Positions 15,910-25,014 of a DNA stretch of 64,000 nucleotides are shown piece by piece (positions within the stretch are counted from its first letter, which is position 1; each line of letters begins with the position of its first letter). Both the position numbers and the translations under genes were made by a program. The DNA is from Pseudoflavonifractor phocaeensis. GTDB taxonomy: Bacteria; Bacillota; Clostridia; Oscillospirales; Oscillospiraceae. The stretch is from NCBI RefSeq assembly GCF_016901955.1, contig NZ_JACJLC010000007.1, positions 1 to 64,000 on the forward strand. The letters run 5' to 3'. A model generated the notes under the pieces. The model searched no databases. It saw nothing but the letters and a program-made list of their open reading frames with translations, and had not been told where the DNA came from.

Positions 15910-16719
15910 ATGAACAACCGAATCGAAGCGGCCTATGAGCAGCGGCCCCGCCGCTGGGTGTTTGAGCTGGCCGTGGCACTGGTCGTAGTGGTCCTGCTGG
16001 TCTGGAGCGGCTCCGCCGTGGAGACGGCGGGCACCACCCAAAACGGCGCGGTGATCGCCTGGAACATCCTGGCGGGCATCTTTCATCCGGACACAGACCT
16101 GCTGTTCAATTTCACCACCCAGGGCGTACCCTATCTGCTGCTGGAAACCATTTGTATCGCGTTCCTGGGTGCCATTGTAGGCGCTATCATCTCCATACCC
16201 CTGGCGTTTCTCTCGGCCTCCAACCTGACCCCCAAGCCTGTGGCCTTTCTGGGCCGAATCATCATCATGGCGGTGCGCACCGTTCCCGCCTTTGTCTACG
16301 GACTCATGTTTATCCGGGTCACTGGGCCGGGCGCCTTCGCGGGACTTCTGACCATGTCCCTGTGTTCTGTTGGCATGGTGAGCAAAATGTATATCGAGGC
16401 CATCGAGGACCTGGATGTGCGGGTGCTGGAGTCCCTGGACGCGGCGGGCTGCACCACCTGGCAGAAGATCCGCTACGGCATCCTGCCCCAGCTGATGCCC
16501 AACTTCGCCTCCACCGCCATTTACCGCTTTGACATCAACCTGCGGGATGCCACCGTGCTGGGACTGGTGGGAGCCGGCGGCATCGGCGCGCCGCTGATCT
16601 TCGCCATGAACTCCTACCGCTGGGAGGAGGCCGGCGCCATCCTGGCGGGTCTCATCGTGCTGGTGCTGATTGTAGAATGGATCTCCACCAAGATCCGGGT
16701 CAAGCTGGCCAGGGGGTAA
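15910..16719 (+). CDS. phnE: Phosphonate-type ABC permease, second copy
   Basis: 269 residues, again six predicted membrane helices and an EAA-like loop ESLDAAGCTTWQKIRYGILPQ. It begins 12 bp after the first permease with AAGGAGGG before the ATG. The LGLVGAGGIGAPLIFAMNSY segment matches the C-terminal signature of PhnE proteins. The two permeases are clearly diverged, so they are a heterodimer and not a recent duplication. Confidence 0.9.
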   Translation: MNNRIEAAYEQRPRRWVFELAVALVVVVLLVWSGSAVETAGTTQNGAVIAWNILAGIFHPDTDLLFNFTTQGVPYLLLETICIAFLGAIVGAIISIPLAFLSASNLTPKPVAFLGRIIIMAVRTVPAFVYGLMFIRVTGPGAFAGLLTMSLCSVGMVSKMYIEAIEDLDVRVLESLDAAGCTTWQKIRYGILPQLMPNFASTAIYRFDINLRDATVLGLVGAGGIGAPLIFAMNSYRWEEAGAILAGLIVLVLIVEWISTKIRVKLARG

Positions 16720-16721
16720 TC

Positions 16722-18242
16722 ATGGAAAAGACATTTCAAATCTATTATACTTCAGACACCCACGGCCATATCTTCCCGGTGAACTATGCCTCTAACTGCC
16801 CGGAAAACTCCGGACTGCTGAATCTGGCCGCCCAGGTGGAAAAAGACGGGAACACCCTGGTGCTGGACGGCGGCGACTCCCTGCAAGGGACGCCTTTGAC
16901 TCAATATTATCTGGAACACTGCAAAAAGTGGCCCATCCACCCGGTGGCCGCCGCTTTCAATGCCATGGGGCTGGACTACTTCACCCTGGGCAACCACGAC
17001 TTCAACTTTGGCTATGAGGCACTCCGGGATTATCTGCAGGCGATGGACGGAGTTTGCCTGTGCACGAATGTAGAGGACTTGGGGGGAGAGCTGCGCATCC
17101 GTCCCTGGGCGGTGCACACCCTGGCCAACGGCCTGCGGGTAGGGATCACCGGCGTGGTCACCGACTTCGTAAACGTGTGGGAGCAGCCACAGAACTTGGA
17201 GCGGATTCGGGTTACCGACGCCTTTCAGGCCGCACGAGCGACTTGCGCCGCCCTCCGGGAACAGTGTGATGTCTGTGTGTGCATCTACCACGGCGGCTTT
17301 GAGGAGGAGCTGGAGACAGGGCGGGTGCTCTCGGACAGCGGTGAGAATCTGGCCTGTAAAATTGCCCGGGAGCTGGACTTCGACCTGCTCCTCACCGGCC
17401 ACCAGCACATGGCGGTGGAGGGAGTGAATCTGTCCGGCACCTACGCCGTTCAGCCCCCCGCCAATGCGGGGCAGTTTCTCCATATTTCCGGTAAGTGGGA
17501 GGGAACACGCAGTTCCTTCCGATCCAGATTGACAGCGGTGGGCGCAATCCACCCAGCAGAGCCTTATCAGAGTCTGCTTCCACTGGAGAATGCCGTACAG
17601 GACTGGCTGGACCAGCCTATCGGGGAGTTGGATCGCACCATCCCGCCGGAGGGGAAATTGGAAGCGGCTCTCTACGGCAGCCAGGTGGCTGCCCTGTTCA
17701 ATCAGGTGCAGCTGACAGAGACCGGGGCGGACTTCTCCTGCACCAGCCTGGGCAACGACCCGGTTGGCCTGGCCTCTCCGGTGACTATGCGGGGGGTGAC
17801 AGCGGCCTACCTTTTTGCAAACACCCTGGTGGTGCTGGAGGTAACGAAGGAGGTGCTGAGACAGACCCTGGAGCGGTGTGCCACCTACTTCACCCTGGTT
17901 GATGGCCAGCCCCAGATTGCAGAGGAGTTCCTGCTGCCCAAAGTGGAGCACTACAACTACGACTTCTATGCCGGGCTCTCCTACACCTTCGATCTGCGCC
18001 GGCCCGTGGGCAGCCGGGTGATCCGCCTGGCAAAACTGGACGGCTCCCCGCTGGGAGGAGGGACCTTCCGCCTGTGCACCAGCAACTACCGGGCCACAGG
18101 CACGGGTGGATACGAGATCTTGAGGGAGTGTCCCGTCCTGTGGCGCGGGGGCACAGAAATGCCGGATCTCACCGCCCGCTACATCCAGGCCCACAGCCCG
18201 ATGCCTCAGTTGCATAACGTGGAGATGCGGGTGATCTGGTGA
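16722..18242 (+). CDS. 5'-nucleotidase-like metallophosphoesterase, cytoplasmic
   Basis: 506 residues from ATG 16722. The N-terminal calcineurin-like domain shows all metal motifs: YTSDTHGH, LDGGDSLQG, TLGNHDFNFG, CIYHGGF and LLTGHQHM. The C-terminal half (about 320-506) is a 5'-nucleotidase/UshA substrate domain, with FSCTSLGNDP and the stacking-residue region YNYDFYAGLSYTFD. Unlike UshA there is no signal peptide, so it should act inside the cell on the imported compound, cleaving a phosphate ester or cyclic phosphodiester. It starts 2 bp after the second permease stop and ends the transport block before the IMPase gene. Confidence 0.85.
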   Translation: MEKTFQIYYTSDTHGHIFPVNYASNCPENSGLLNLAAQVEKDGNTLVLDGGDSLQGTPLTQYYLEHCKKWPIHPVAAAFNAMGLDYFTLGNHDFNFGYEALRDYLQAMDGVCLCTNVEDLGGELRIRPWAVHTLANGLRVGITGVVTDFVNVWEQPQNLERIRVTDAFQAARATCAALREQCDVCVCIYHGGFEEELETGRVLSDSGENLACKIARELDFDLLLTGHQHMAVEGVNLSGTYAVQPPANAGQFLHISGKWEGTRSSFRSRLTAVGAIHPAEPYQSLLPLENAVQDWLDQPIGELDRTIPPEGKLEAALYGSQVAALFNQVQLTETGADFSCTSLGNDPVGLASPVTMRGVTAAYLFANTLVVLEVTKEVLRQTLERCATYFTLVDGQPQIAEEFLLPKVEHYNYDFYAGLSYTFDLRRPVGSRVIRLAKLDGSPLGGGTFRLCTSNYRATGTGGYEILRECPVLWRGGTEMPDLTARYIQAHSPMPQLHNVEMRVIW

Positions 18243-18306
18243 AGCGTTCTTGACAAGCCACAAGGAATGTGGTTTTATAAATCAGACAGAGGAAAGAAGG
18301 TGGAGG

Positions 18307-19077
18307 ATGGACAGATTCAATGTTGCTGTGGATGTTGTTCAAAATGCCGGAGATCTTCTGCGGCAGTGCCGTCTGGAAGAGTCAGAGATCTGCCAGAAGA
18401 CGGGGCACCAAGATCTGGTTACTCATTGGGACCGGAAAATCGAGCAGTTATTGCGAAATGAAATACTGACAGCCTTCCCCCAGGACTCCATCGTGGGTGA
18501 GGAGTATCCGCCGGAGGCGCATCGCACCGGGTCGATGACTTGGTATATTGATCCCATCGACGGGACCACGAATTTCATCAATCAGCATCAGAACTACGCC
18601 ATCTCCGTGGGGTGCTGGGAGGGAAGTACCCCGCTGTTCGGCCTGGTGCTGGATGTGGAACGTGAGACGCTCTACTGGGCAAAGCGCGGAGGAGGCGCAT
18701 GGCAGGATCAGACGCAGATCCATACCTCCGGCCGGCGGGAGCTTTCGGAACTGCTGCTGACAACGCCGGGCCTGCAGTATACCTTTCTGGAGCCTCATCC
18801 GTACCAAGAGCGGATGATTCGGCTCTCCCGGAAGGTTCGGGGTGTCCGCTGTCTGGGTTCCGTGGCCTTGGAATTGTGTGAAGTGGCCGCAGGCCGGGCA
18901 GATCTGTTTGTAACCATGCGATCCTCTCCATGGGATCACAACGCTGCGCGGATCATCCTGGAGGAGGCCGGCGGCGCGATCTTCACGGTGGATGGAGATG
19001 AACTGCCCCTGGATCAGAAAAGCACGGTGGTCGGATTAAATTCTTACAGCATAAAGAGTTGCGTTTTTAGTGGATGA
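18307..19077 (+). CDS. Inositol monophosphatase-family enzyme
   Basis: 256 residues from ATG 18307 with GGAGG upstream; longer in-frame starts lack a ribosome site. Metal-binding motifs are intact: GEEYPPE (about 65), DPIDGTTNF (about 85) and WDHNAAR (about 211). Members hydrolyse inositol phosphate, other sugar-alcohol phosphates, fructose-1,6-bisphosphate or PAP, all with Mg. Placement after the importer and phosphoesterase suggests a two-step removal of phosphates from one imported molecule. A paralogue of the same family sits in the ECF operon at 24229. Confidence 0.88.
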   Translation: MDRFNVAVDVVQNAGDLLRQCRLEESEICQKTGHQDLVTHWDRKIEQLLRNEILTAFPQDSIVGEEYPPEAHRTGSMTWYIDPIDGTTNFINQHQNYAISVGCWEGSTPLFGLVLDVERETLYWAKRGGGAWQDQTQIHTSGRRELSELLLTTPGLQYTFLEPHPYQERMIRLSRKVRGVRCLGSVALELCEVAAGRADLFVTMRSSPWDHNAARIILEEAGGAIFTVDGDELPLDQKSTVVGLNSYSIKSCVFSG

Positions 19078-19120
19078 ACACATATTTTCACCCTGACTAT
19101 CGTACCACGCTTGATAGAAT

Positions 19121-19155
19121 AGCTGGGCCAACGAAATCGTTGGCCCAGCTTTTTG
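19121..19155 (+). terminator. Terminator of the phn/phosphatase cluster
   Basis: AGCTGGGCCAACGA and TCGTTGGCCCAGCT form a 14-bp perfect stem followed by T5. It separates this cluster from the converging minus-strand operon. Confidence 0.9.
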
Positions 19156-19303
19156 CTCTGAACGGCTGACTTGTGCTCTTTTGGTGGATAATTTTCGGGG
19201 TGATCCTTTTATGGGATACAAACGGGATTGAGTCATTGCTCCCTATACGCGATCAGATGCTCATCGGCCGCTCTGATCAGAGGCACTTCTTTCCTGGTAT
19301 ATC

Positions 19304-19840
19304 TTATCCGCGCAGGATTTCGTCGGCGATGGGAACCAGTGCGGAGAAATCGGTAAAGTCCACCTGTTTTCCGTAAGTCTCCAGTAGCGCCTGGTCCTCA
19401 CCGGACCTCTGTCGCGCCGGTTTACTCCGCAGGGAGAAACACATGGCGGCCATCATGGCCCGGTGACGTGGGGACAGAACGGCATAGTCAATGCCGCCCC
19501 GGAGGTGGAAGAAGATAGCCTGAGAGAATAGCTCTGGAGACATCTGCCGTTTCAGGGATACGAGGATATGCGCCCGGTTCTGCGGCTCCCCGGGGTCGGC
19601 CAGACCCACAGTGGCCACAATCAGCCGCTGGCCCTCCCGGAGGGAAAGAACTTTCATTGTCTGCTTGAGCCCCAGCACCCCGCCGGCATAGAGCGCCCCA
19701 AGATAGACGAGGATACTCCCCTCAGCCAGCCTGTGGAACTCCCCACAGGGGATGGCGGATAGGCCGGTGAGCCGGGAGAGCTCCTCCGCATACCGGCGGG
19801 TCGTGCCGTATTTGCTGCCATAGACGATAAGCCCATCCAT
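19304..19840 (-). CDS. Flavodoxin-domain protein (HemG-like)
   Basis: 178 residues from ATG 19840, with GGGAGGAA upstream. The N-terminus, LIVYGSKYGTTRRYAEELS, is the FMN phosphate-binding loop of flavodoxins; RLIVATVGLADPGEPQNR would flank the isoalloxazine ring. It resembles the flavodoxin_5 family, which includes protoporphyrinogen dehydrogenase HemG, but many Clostridial members serve other unknown oxidoreductions. It is the last gene of the VWA/XpaC operon, 59 bp after the preceding stop. The link to those neighbours is unexplained. Confidence 0.75.
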   Translation of the reverse strand: MDGLIVYGSKYGTTRRYAEELSRLTGLSAIPCGEFHRLAEGSILVYLGALYAGGVLGLKQTMKVLSLREGQRLIVATVGLADPGEPQNRAHILVSLKRQMSPELFSQAIFFHLRGGIDYAVLSPRHRAMMAAMCFSLRSKPARQRSGEDQALLETYGKQVDFTDFSALVPIADEILRG

Positions 19841-19899
19841 CTGTGAAAATTCCTCCCTTTGCACAGCGCAACTATCCAGCCCTGCGGTAAAATTTACGT

Positions 19900-20967
19900 T
19901 CACGACAGCGCGGCGATGATCTTCTCCATGGCGGCGTAGCTGGGCATGGCGGCCACCTGGGTGATCTCCGCGGCCAGGTGGGGGACGCCGAAGTGGTCTT
20001 CGTCGGCGCCCGTCCCGGATACCTCGGTACGGAAACCGTGGTTTTCCCAGGCCAGGCGCTGGATCTCCTCGTCCATCAGGGCGTCGATGCCCGCCTCCCC
20101 CGCCTCGTCCAGGGCGATGTAGATATGGGAGGACCAGACGGTGGGTGTGGGATAGATCAGCACGATGTCATCCTTCAGCTGTTCCCAGTCCTCCGGGTTC
20201 TCCACGGCGAACTCCAGCAGTTGGTTTTCATAGCCGGCGATCATGGGCTTGGCCCCCATGCCGGTCTTGAGGAACTGGTCGAAGAGGTCGGAGGAGGACG
20301 CCTCCATATAGCCCAACTTCTCGAAGATGGCCTGCAAGCGGGGCAACACCGCCTCCACGCTGTCCTCATCCGCCACCCCGCCGCACAGCACATTGGCCAG
20401 CAGCCCCGCGAACATATTCCCGGAGTTGGAGCGCACGGGGTCGGTAGTGTTGACAGCCACGGTGCCGTAGAGCTCCGGGAGCCCCAGGTCCGCCCAGGCG
20501 GTGCCCGCCTCGATCTCCGCCACCAGGCCGGCCATATCCATATAGTACACCCCATCCCGCTCCGTCACCAGCCCCTCTTTCTGGAACGCCTCCAGGATGG
20601 GCCGGTGGGTATAGAGGACGATGGGGGTGTTGAACACGATCTGGCTCCTGTCCGGCGCGCCGTAGAGCTGCTGGTAATACTCCAGGGCGGTCTGGCTGGA
20701 GGGAAAGAGGAAATTCCGGCCCTCGTGATCCGCCGTTACCATGTCCAGGGAACCTGCCTTGGCATAGTCCAGGGTGAGCCCGTAGTTCCGATCCAGGATG
20801 TCCTGTACCGCCTCGTCCTCCAGCAGGCCGATCTTCTCGCCCCCCACATAGCCCCGCAGGACAGCGGGCTCCGGCTGGGGGCCGCCTCCCAGAAACAGAT
20901 AGACCGCCGCCGCCCCGATGACGGCCAGCAGGATGATCAGACCGATCCATTTTGATTTGCTTCCCAT
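19900..20967 (-). CDS. Membrane-anchored solute-binding-like protein
   Basis: 355 residues with one N-terminal membrane helix (about 7-26, WIGLIILLAVIGAAAVYLFL) and no lipobox. The outer part looks like an extracellular type II binding protein: GEKIGLLEDEAVQDIL, FNTPIVLYTHRPILEAF, TTDPVRSNSGNMFAGLL (compare the same motif class in the VWA fusion upstream, QSNSGCSAYIGFL), and YENQLLEFAVEN. No permease or ATPase accompanies it, so a sensory or scaffolding role is as likely as transport. It overlaps the XpaC-like gene by 31 bp. Confidence 0.65.
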   Translation of the reverse strand: MGSKSKWIGLIILLAVIGAAAVYLFLGGGPQPEPAVLRGYVGGEKIGLLEDEAVQDILDRNYGLTLDYAKAGSLDMVTADHEGRNFLFPSSQTALEYYQQLYGAPDRSQIVFNTPIVLYTHRPILEAFQKEGLVTERDGVYYMDMAGLVAEIEAGTAWADLGLPELYGTVAVNTTDPVRSNSGNMFAGLLANVLCGGVADEDSVEAVLPRLQAIFEKLGYMEASSSDLFDQFLKTGMGAKPMIAGYENQLLEFAVENPEDWEQLKDDIVLIYPTPTVWSSHIYIALDEAGEAGIDALMDEEIQRLAWENHGFRTEVSGTGADEDHFGVPHLAAEITQVAAMPSYAAMEKIIAALS

Positions 20968-21578
20968 TGGAATCCCTCCGTGTTCAGCAGGCCCTCCATG
21001 ACCTTCATATCCGCCTCCGCGTCAAACCGCTCCGAGGCCATCAGCTGACTGAGCTGTGCCTCGAATCCAGTTTTCAGCTTGGGCAGGATGGCCCGCACCT
21101 TCCGCTGGAACTCCCGCACCTCGGAAGTCCCCAGCCCGGCCTCCTGGAACTTCACATACTGCCCCAAGATCCGGCCCACCGTGTCCAGGTAGTAGGTGAG
21201 GAAGCGGTTGGCCGACGGGATCTTCTCCGGATGCTCCCGGAGATACCGGTAGAGGCGATCCCCCGTCTCCGTGAGGGCCAGGGCGTCCTCATGGGTCCGG
21301 ACGTCTGTGATGCGGCCGGCGGCCGACCGGATGGCTCTCAGATCCCGCGCCGCCTCCTCCATCAGGGCCTGCATCTCGCCGCCGTCTGGCCGCTTGGCGA
21401 AATAGAGGGTGACGGGGTCTGCCTTGGGGGTCAGCAGAAACCACAGGCCCAGATAGATTCCCACCCCCAGCGCGGCGCTGAAGAGGAAACTCCATCGGAG
21501 GGCCAGTGCCAGAACCAGAAAGACCGCGATTCCCGCCCCCAGCGACAGTACCAGCTGCCGCAGCTGTCCTTTTTTCAT
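20937..21578 (-). CDS. XpaC-like (5-bromo-4-chloroindolyl phosphate hydrolysis family) protein
   Basis: 213 residues with two N-terminal membrane helices (about 8-26 and 31-48) and a helical cytoplasmic domain containing VTLYFAKRPDGGEMQ, RSAAGRITD and SANRFLTYYLDTVGRIL. This matches the XpaC family, named from a Bacillus gene linked to phosphatase staining but with no proven activity. XpaC proteins are often encoded beside TelA-like or VWA genes. Here it sits between two binding-like proteins, starting one base after the VWA-fusion stop. Confidence 0.75.
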   Translation of the reverse strand: MKKGQLRQLVLSLGAGIAVFLVLALALRWSFLFSAALGVGIYLGLWFLLTPKADPVTLYFAKRPDGGEMQALMEEAARDLRAIRSAAGRITDVRTHEDALALTETGDRLYRYLREHPEKIPSANRFLTYYLDTVGRILGQYVKFQEAGLGTSEVREFQRKVRAILPKLKTGFEAQLSQLMASERFDAEADMKVMEGLLNTEGFQWEANQNGSV

Positions 21579-21579
21579 C

Positions 21580-23199
21580 TCAGTTGTACCCCTTCACACT
21601 GCGGAAGGCCCCGATCAGATCCTCCCGTCCGTCAAAGACCCGCGCGTGAGTCAGCTCTGCCAGCTCCTCCAGCTGGGTGGGGTCGGCGGAGCCGAACATG
21701 ATGGAGAACACCGGTACGTCTGCTCCGAATGCCTCATAGGCGGTTTGGAAAGCGTCGATGCTGCCATCAGATACCCCGTCCGTCAATAGTATGATGGCGG
21801 GGGTGTACTGGCTCAGATCGTAGTTTCCCAGCTGCCGCAGGCTCTCTGTAGCTGCGGCGTAAATATCTGTGCCGCCGGTGGCCTCCTCCGCCTCCACTTT
21901 GGTGTAGAGGGATTCCAGTTCGCTTCCATTTCCGACGGCGGTGTAGATGTCCCGCGGGTAGCCCTCAAAGGGGATGAGGATATTGACCTCATGCTCCGAG
22001 GCCTGGAGCAGATTCTTCTCCGCGTTCTCCTGGATCAGGATCTGGCTCATGGCCTCTACCATTTGCTCCCGGCCGGTTCCCTCCATACTGCCGGAGTAGT
22101 CCAGACAATATATGGTGAGAGAGGGCTTGCGGAACTCTGTCTGGTACAGGTTCAGGCACTCCATCAGCACCTCGGTGGACGGCATCCGGATGGGGGAAAG
22201 TACCCGGTCGGGCTGGATGCCCCAGTCGGCGCGGAATACGTCCGCGTTCTCCGCCGACACCCCCTCGTAGCCGGTGCGGCGGCCGGTGCGCTGGATCTCG
22301 TTTTGCACCTCGTCGGACAGGAGGTACTCCTGCAGATCCAGGAATGCCTGTTCCTTCTCGGCATCCCCGTTGTCCACATAGCCCAGGGGAGAATCGGCAA
22401 TGGAGAGACCGTCATAGGGGTAGACGGCATACAGGGTTTCCTCCCCACGGGCCTCCAGTTCCTGATTGGCGCTGATGATAAGGCACTCATAGTTCACCAT
22501 GGCGTCATAGCCGCCGGTGAGAAACAGATCCTTCAGCCAGTCAGAGCTGCCGGAGGACCGGTCTACGCCGGAGAGCAGCTGGGTGATCTGTTCCGAGAGG
22601 CCGGGAGTCTGGAGGCTCTCCGACGTGATCACATCCGGATTGCCCAGTAGAGCATAAAGAAAACCAATGTAGGCGCTGCACCCGGAGTTGGACTGGGTGG
22701 CGGAGGTCATGCAGAAGTTCAGCTTCCCGGACTGGATGGCGGAGAGGAGGTCGCTGACCGACACTTCCGTGCCTACAAAGCCCAGCTCCTCCGCCAAGCT
22801 CTGGCGGATGCCAAAGACCACCGGGGTAATGGAGATGGACTGGGTATGTTTGACACGGTACTGGGTGTCCCCGGCGGTGAGCCACAGGCTGCTGGCAGGC
22901 CACACCGCGTCGTAGTCGATGCTCTCTCCCTGGAGGGTGCGCATGATGTCCAGGGAGCCTCGGTAGTCCATTTCGATGTTCACACCCCGTTCCCGGGCAA
23001 AGTCATCCAGGATGCCCTCCAGCTCCTGGTTCTCCGAGCCGGAGAGAATGCGCAGCGTCACGTCACCGCCATAGTCGAAGGCGTGATCTCCGCTGGCGGA
23101 ATCGCCGGTGGAGACTGCACTGTCAGACGGCGTCGGACCGCAGGCTGTCAGAATCAATGCCAATGCCAGGATACATACAGATAAAACCGCGCGTTTCAT
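21580..23199 (-). CDS. Lipoprotein fusing a solute-binding domain to a VWA domain
   Basis: 539 residues from ATG 23199. A lipoprotein signal ends ALALILTAC (Cys about 20). Residues ~45-330 form a type II extracellular binding protein (VTLRILSGSENQELEGIL, NFCMTSATQSNSGCSAYIGF, GYDAMVNYECLIISANQEL). Residues ~350-539 form a von Willebrand A domain with a MIDAS motif LDYSGSMEG, then TGGTDIYAAA and ILLTDGVSDGS. The fusion implies a ligand-binding surface protein that also makes metal-dependent protein contacts. It heads a four-gene operon with XpaC, a second binding-like protein and a flavodoxin. Confidence 0.85.
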   Translation of the reverse strand: MKRAVLSVCILALALILTACGPTPSDSAVSTGDSASGDHAFDYGGDVTLRILSGSENQELEGILDDFARERGVNIEMDYRGSLDIMRTLQGESIDYDAVWPASSLWLTAGDTQYRVKHTQSISITPVVFGIRQSLAEELGFVGTEVSVSDLLSAIQSGKLNFCMTSATQSNSGCSAYIGFLYALLGNPDVITSESLQTPGLSEQITQLLSGVDRSSGSSDWLKDLFLTGGYDAMVNYECLIISANQELEARGEETLYAVYPYDGLSIADSPLGYVDNGDAEKEQAFLDLQEYLLSDEVQNEIQRTGRRTGYEGVSAENADVFRADWGIQPDRVLSPIRMPSTEVLMECLNLYQTEFRKPSLTIYCLDYSGSMEGTGREQMVEAMSQILIQENAEKNLLQASEHEVNILIPFEGYPRDIYTAVGNGSELESLYTKVEAEEATGGTDIYAAATESLRQLGNYDLSQYTPAIILLTDGVSDGSIDAFQTAYEAFGADVPVFSIMFGSADPTQLEELAELTHARVFDGREDLIGAFRSVKGYN

Positions 23200-23354
23200 A
23201 GCAGCAGATCCTTCCTTTTCAGATGTGGTGCGCAGGCAGCGCAAGCCCATGCGCGGAATATATAAAATAATCCTAATCTACCATATCACAGCCGCCTTGC
23301 GCCCACTACCGCGGCGCAGTAAAATGCGTGTAAAATTTGTGCATCATCCTGGAA

Positions 23355-23397
23355 AATGAACGCATCCCCCATGTGCGGGCATGGGGGATGCGTTCAT
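23355..23397 (-). terminator. Terminator of the ECF/RpiR operon
   Basis: An 18-bp perfect stem (ATGAACGCATCCCCCATG and its complement, loop of six) overlaps the stop codon of the RpiR gene and is followed on the minus strand by TTTTCC. Confidence 0.85.
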
Positions 23398-24218
23398 CCG
23401 TCTGGAAAATAGTCCTTTTTCATCCGGTGCAGCGACTGGAGACGCTGCGTACCTTCGTCTCCCAACCGTTCCGCCACAGCGACTGCCAGAGCATCCAGCA
23501 GGGCGGCGGGAGCTGCCATAGAGTGATACTCCTTCTCTGTCCCCCGGTAGGCAAAGAGGCTGATGTCCGCCCGCTCCTCCGCGGGCAGGCAGGTGCGGCC
23601 CACAAAGGCCAAGGTCCGATAGCCGGCGGACCGGCTGTGCTCCAGGAGGATGCGGCCCTCCCGGGAGAGCTTGGAGAAGCTGAACAGCACCACCAGATCG
23701 TTCTCCGCCGCTTGCGCGAGTCCTTCCAGCAGTTCAGAGCCGCCGGAGGGAAGGAGAGACACCTGTAAGCCCAGCCGCCGCAGGCGGAAATGGAGCAGCT
23801 GTGCCATGGAAGCGGAGGCGTTTTTTCCGTGAAGAAACACCCGCCGGGCAGAACAGAGAGCCTCCACCGCCCGGTCAAATTCCCCGGTGGAGAGCTGTTG
23901 TATGGTCTTCTCCAAGTATGCCCGCTGCCGCTCCAGCCAGGCTTGGGGGGAGAAATGATCCCCCTGACTGAGCGTGGCCGTCAGCTTTACCGCCGGGCCG
24001 GGAGACTGCTCCAGCACCAGAGATTTCAGCGCCTTGAAGTCCCGGCAACCCACATGGCGGGCGAAGCGGGAGACCGTGGCGTCGGAGAGCTCCAGCCGCT
24101 GGGCCAGTTGGCCGATGGAAGAAAACAGGAAAGCATCCGTGTTGATGTTGATATAGTCCAGGATCTTCTGCTCCGCCCGGGTCAGTTCCCCGGCCGGGGT
24201 GGGAAGGTGCAGGTCCAT
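23394..24218 (-). CDS. RpiR/MurR-family transcriptional regulator
   Basis: 274 residues. An N-terminal HTH_6 domain (LTRAEQKILDYI ... LAQRLELSDATVSRFARHV) is followed by a SIS sugar-isomerase-like domain (about 120-255: RRVFLHGKNASASMAQLL, DLVVLFSFSKLSREGR). RpiR regulators sense phosphorylated sugars or amino sugars. It is the last gene of the ECF-transporter operon, 10 bp after the IMPase gene, so it probably reports the phosphorylated intermediate of that pathway. The terminator stem covers its stop codon. Confidence 0.88.
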   Translation of the reverse strand: MDLHLPTPAGELTRAEQKILDYININTDAFLFSSIGQLAQRLELSDATVSRFARHVGCRDFKALKSLVLEQSPGPAVKLTATLSQGDHFSPQAWLERQRAYLEKTIQQLSTGEFDRAVEALCSARRVFLHGKNASASMAQLLHFRLRRLGLQVSLLPSGGSELLEGLAQAAENDLVVLFSFSKLSREGRILLEHSRSAGYRTLAFVGRTCLPAEERADISLFAYRGTEKEYHSMAAPAALLDALAVAVAERLGDEGTQRLQSLHRMKKDYFPDG

Positions 24219-24228
24219 GACAACCCCC

Positions 24229-25014
24229 TCATTCTTTCAAAATTGCTTGCAGCGCGCTGTGGAGCCGCCCGTTAGAGGCCAGCAGAGGCCCGCCCTCCCG
24301 GAGGGATAGGGGGCTGCCGTCGGGGGCGGTGACTTTTCCTCCAGCCTCCGCCGCGATGCGCATTCCGGCGGCGTAGTCCCAGGGCTGGAGAGACAGTTCC
24401 ACATAGCCGTCCAGCCGTCCGCAGGCCACCCAGCACAGGTCCAGGCTGGCACAGCCGGTGCGGCGCACGTCCTGACACCGGTCATACAGCGCCCGCATCT
24501 GCCGGAAAGCCGCATCCGCCAGCTCCCGGCGGCCTGGGACGGTGCCCGTGGACAGGAGGCTGTCCTCCAGCCGGGAGACATCGCTGACGTGGATCGGGAC
24601 TCCGTTTCGGAGCGCTCCGCCGCCCCGGCGGGCGGTGAAGCACTCCTCCGTATAAGGATTGTATACCACACCAAAGACAGCTTGTCCACCCTCCGCCAGA
24701 GCCAAGGAGATGGCGCTGTGCCGGAAGCTGTGGATCAGGTTGGTGGTGCCGTCCACCGGATCCAGGATCCAGCAGGGGCGGCTCCAGTCCAGCCCCGTAT
24801 TGTCCTGCTCCTCTCCCATAAACTGGACATCCGGGGCCAGGGCGGCCAGACGCTTCCGCAGAAACGCCTGTACCGCCACGTCCACATTGGTCACATAGTC
24901 CGTTTCGCCCTTGGAGCGGATGCTCTGAACGGCGGCGGGATCGGTCAGCAGTTCCCCCGCCTCCAATACCGTCTGGACGGCCCCCTCCGCCAGGGAATCC
25001 GTCAGGGCGGTCAT
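24229..25014 (-). CDS. Inositol monophosphatase-family enzyme, ECF operon copy
   Basis: 261 residues with GEEQDN (about 70), LDPVDGTTNLIHSF (about 87) and QPWDYAAGMR (about 212), the three Mg-binding motifs of the family. The Asp-Tyr after Trp, where many enzymes have Asp-His, is within normal variation. It overlaps the PHP gene by four bases. Together with the 18307-19077 paralogue it suggests both transport clusters feed phosphorylated polyols or sugars into one route. Confidence 0.88.
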   Translation of the reverse strand: MTALTDSLAEGAVQTVLEAGELLTDPAAVQSIRSKGETDYVTNVDVAVQAFLRKRLAALAPDVQFMGEEQDNTGLDWSRPCWILDPVDGTTNLIHSFRHSAISLALAEGGQAVFGVVYNPYTEECFTARRGGGALRNGVPIHVSDVSRLEDSLLSTGTVPGRRELADAAFRQMRALYDRCQDVRRTGCASLDLCWVACGRLDGYVELSLQPWDYAAGMRIAAEAGGKVTAPDGSPLSLREGGPLLASNGRLHSALQAILKE

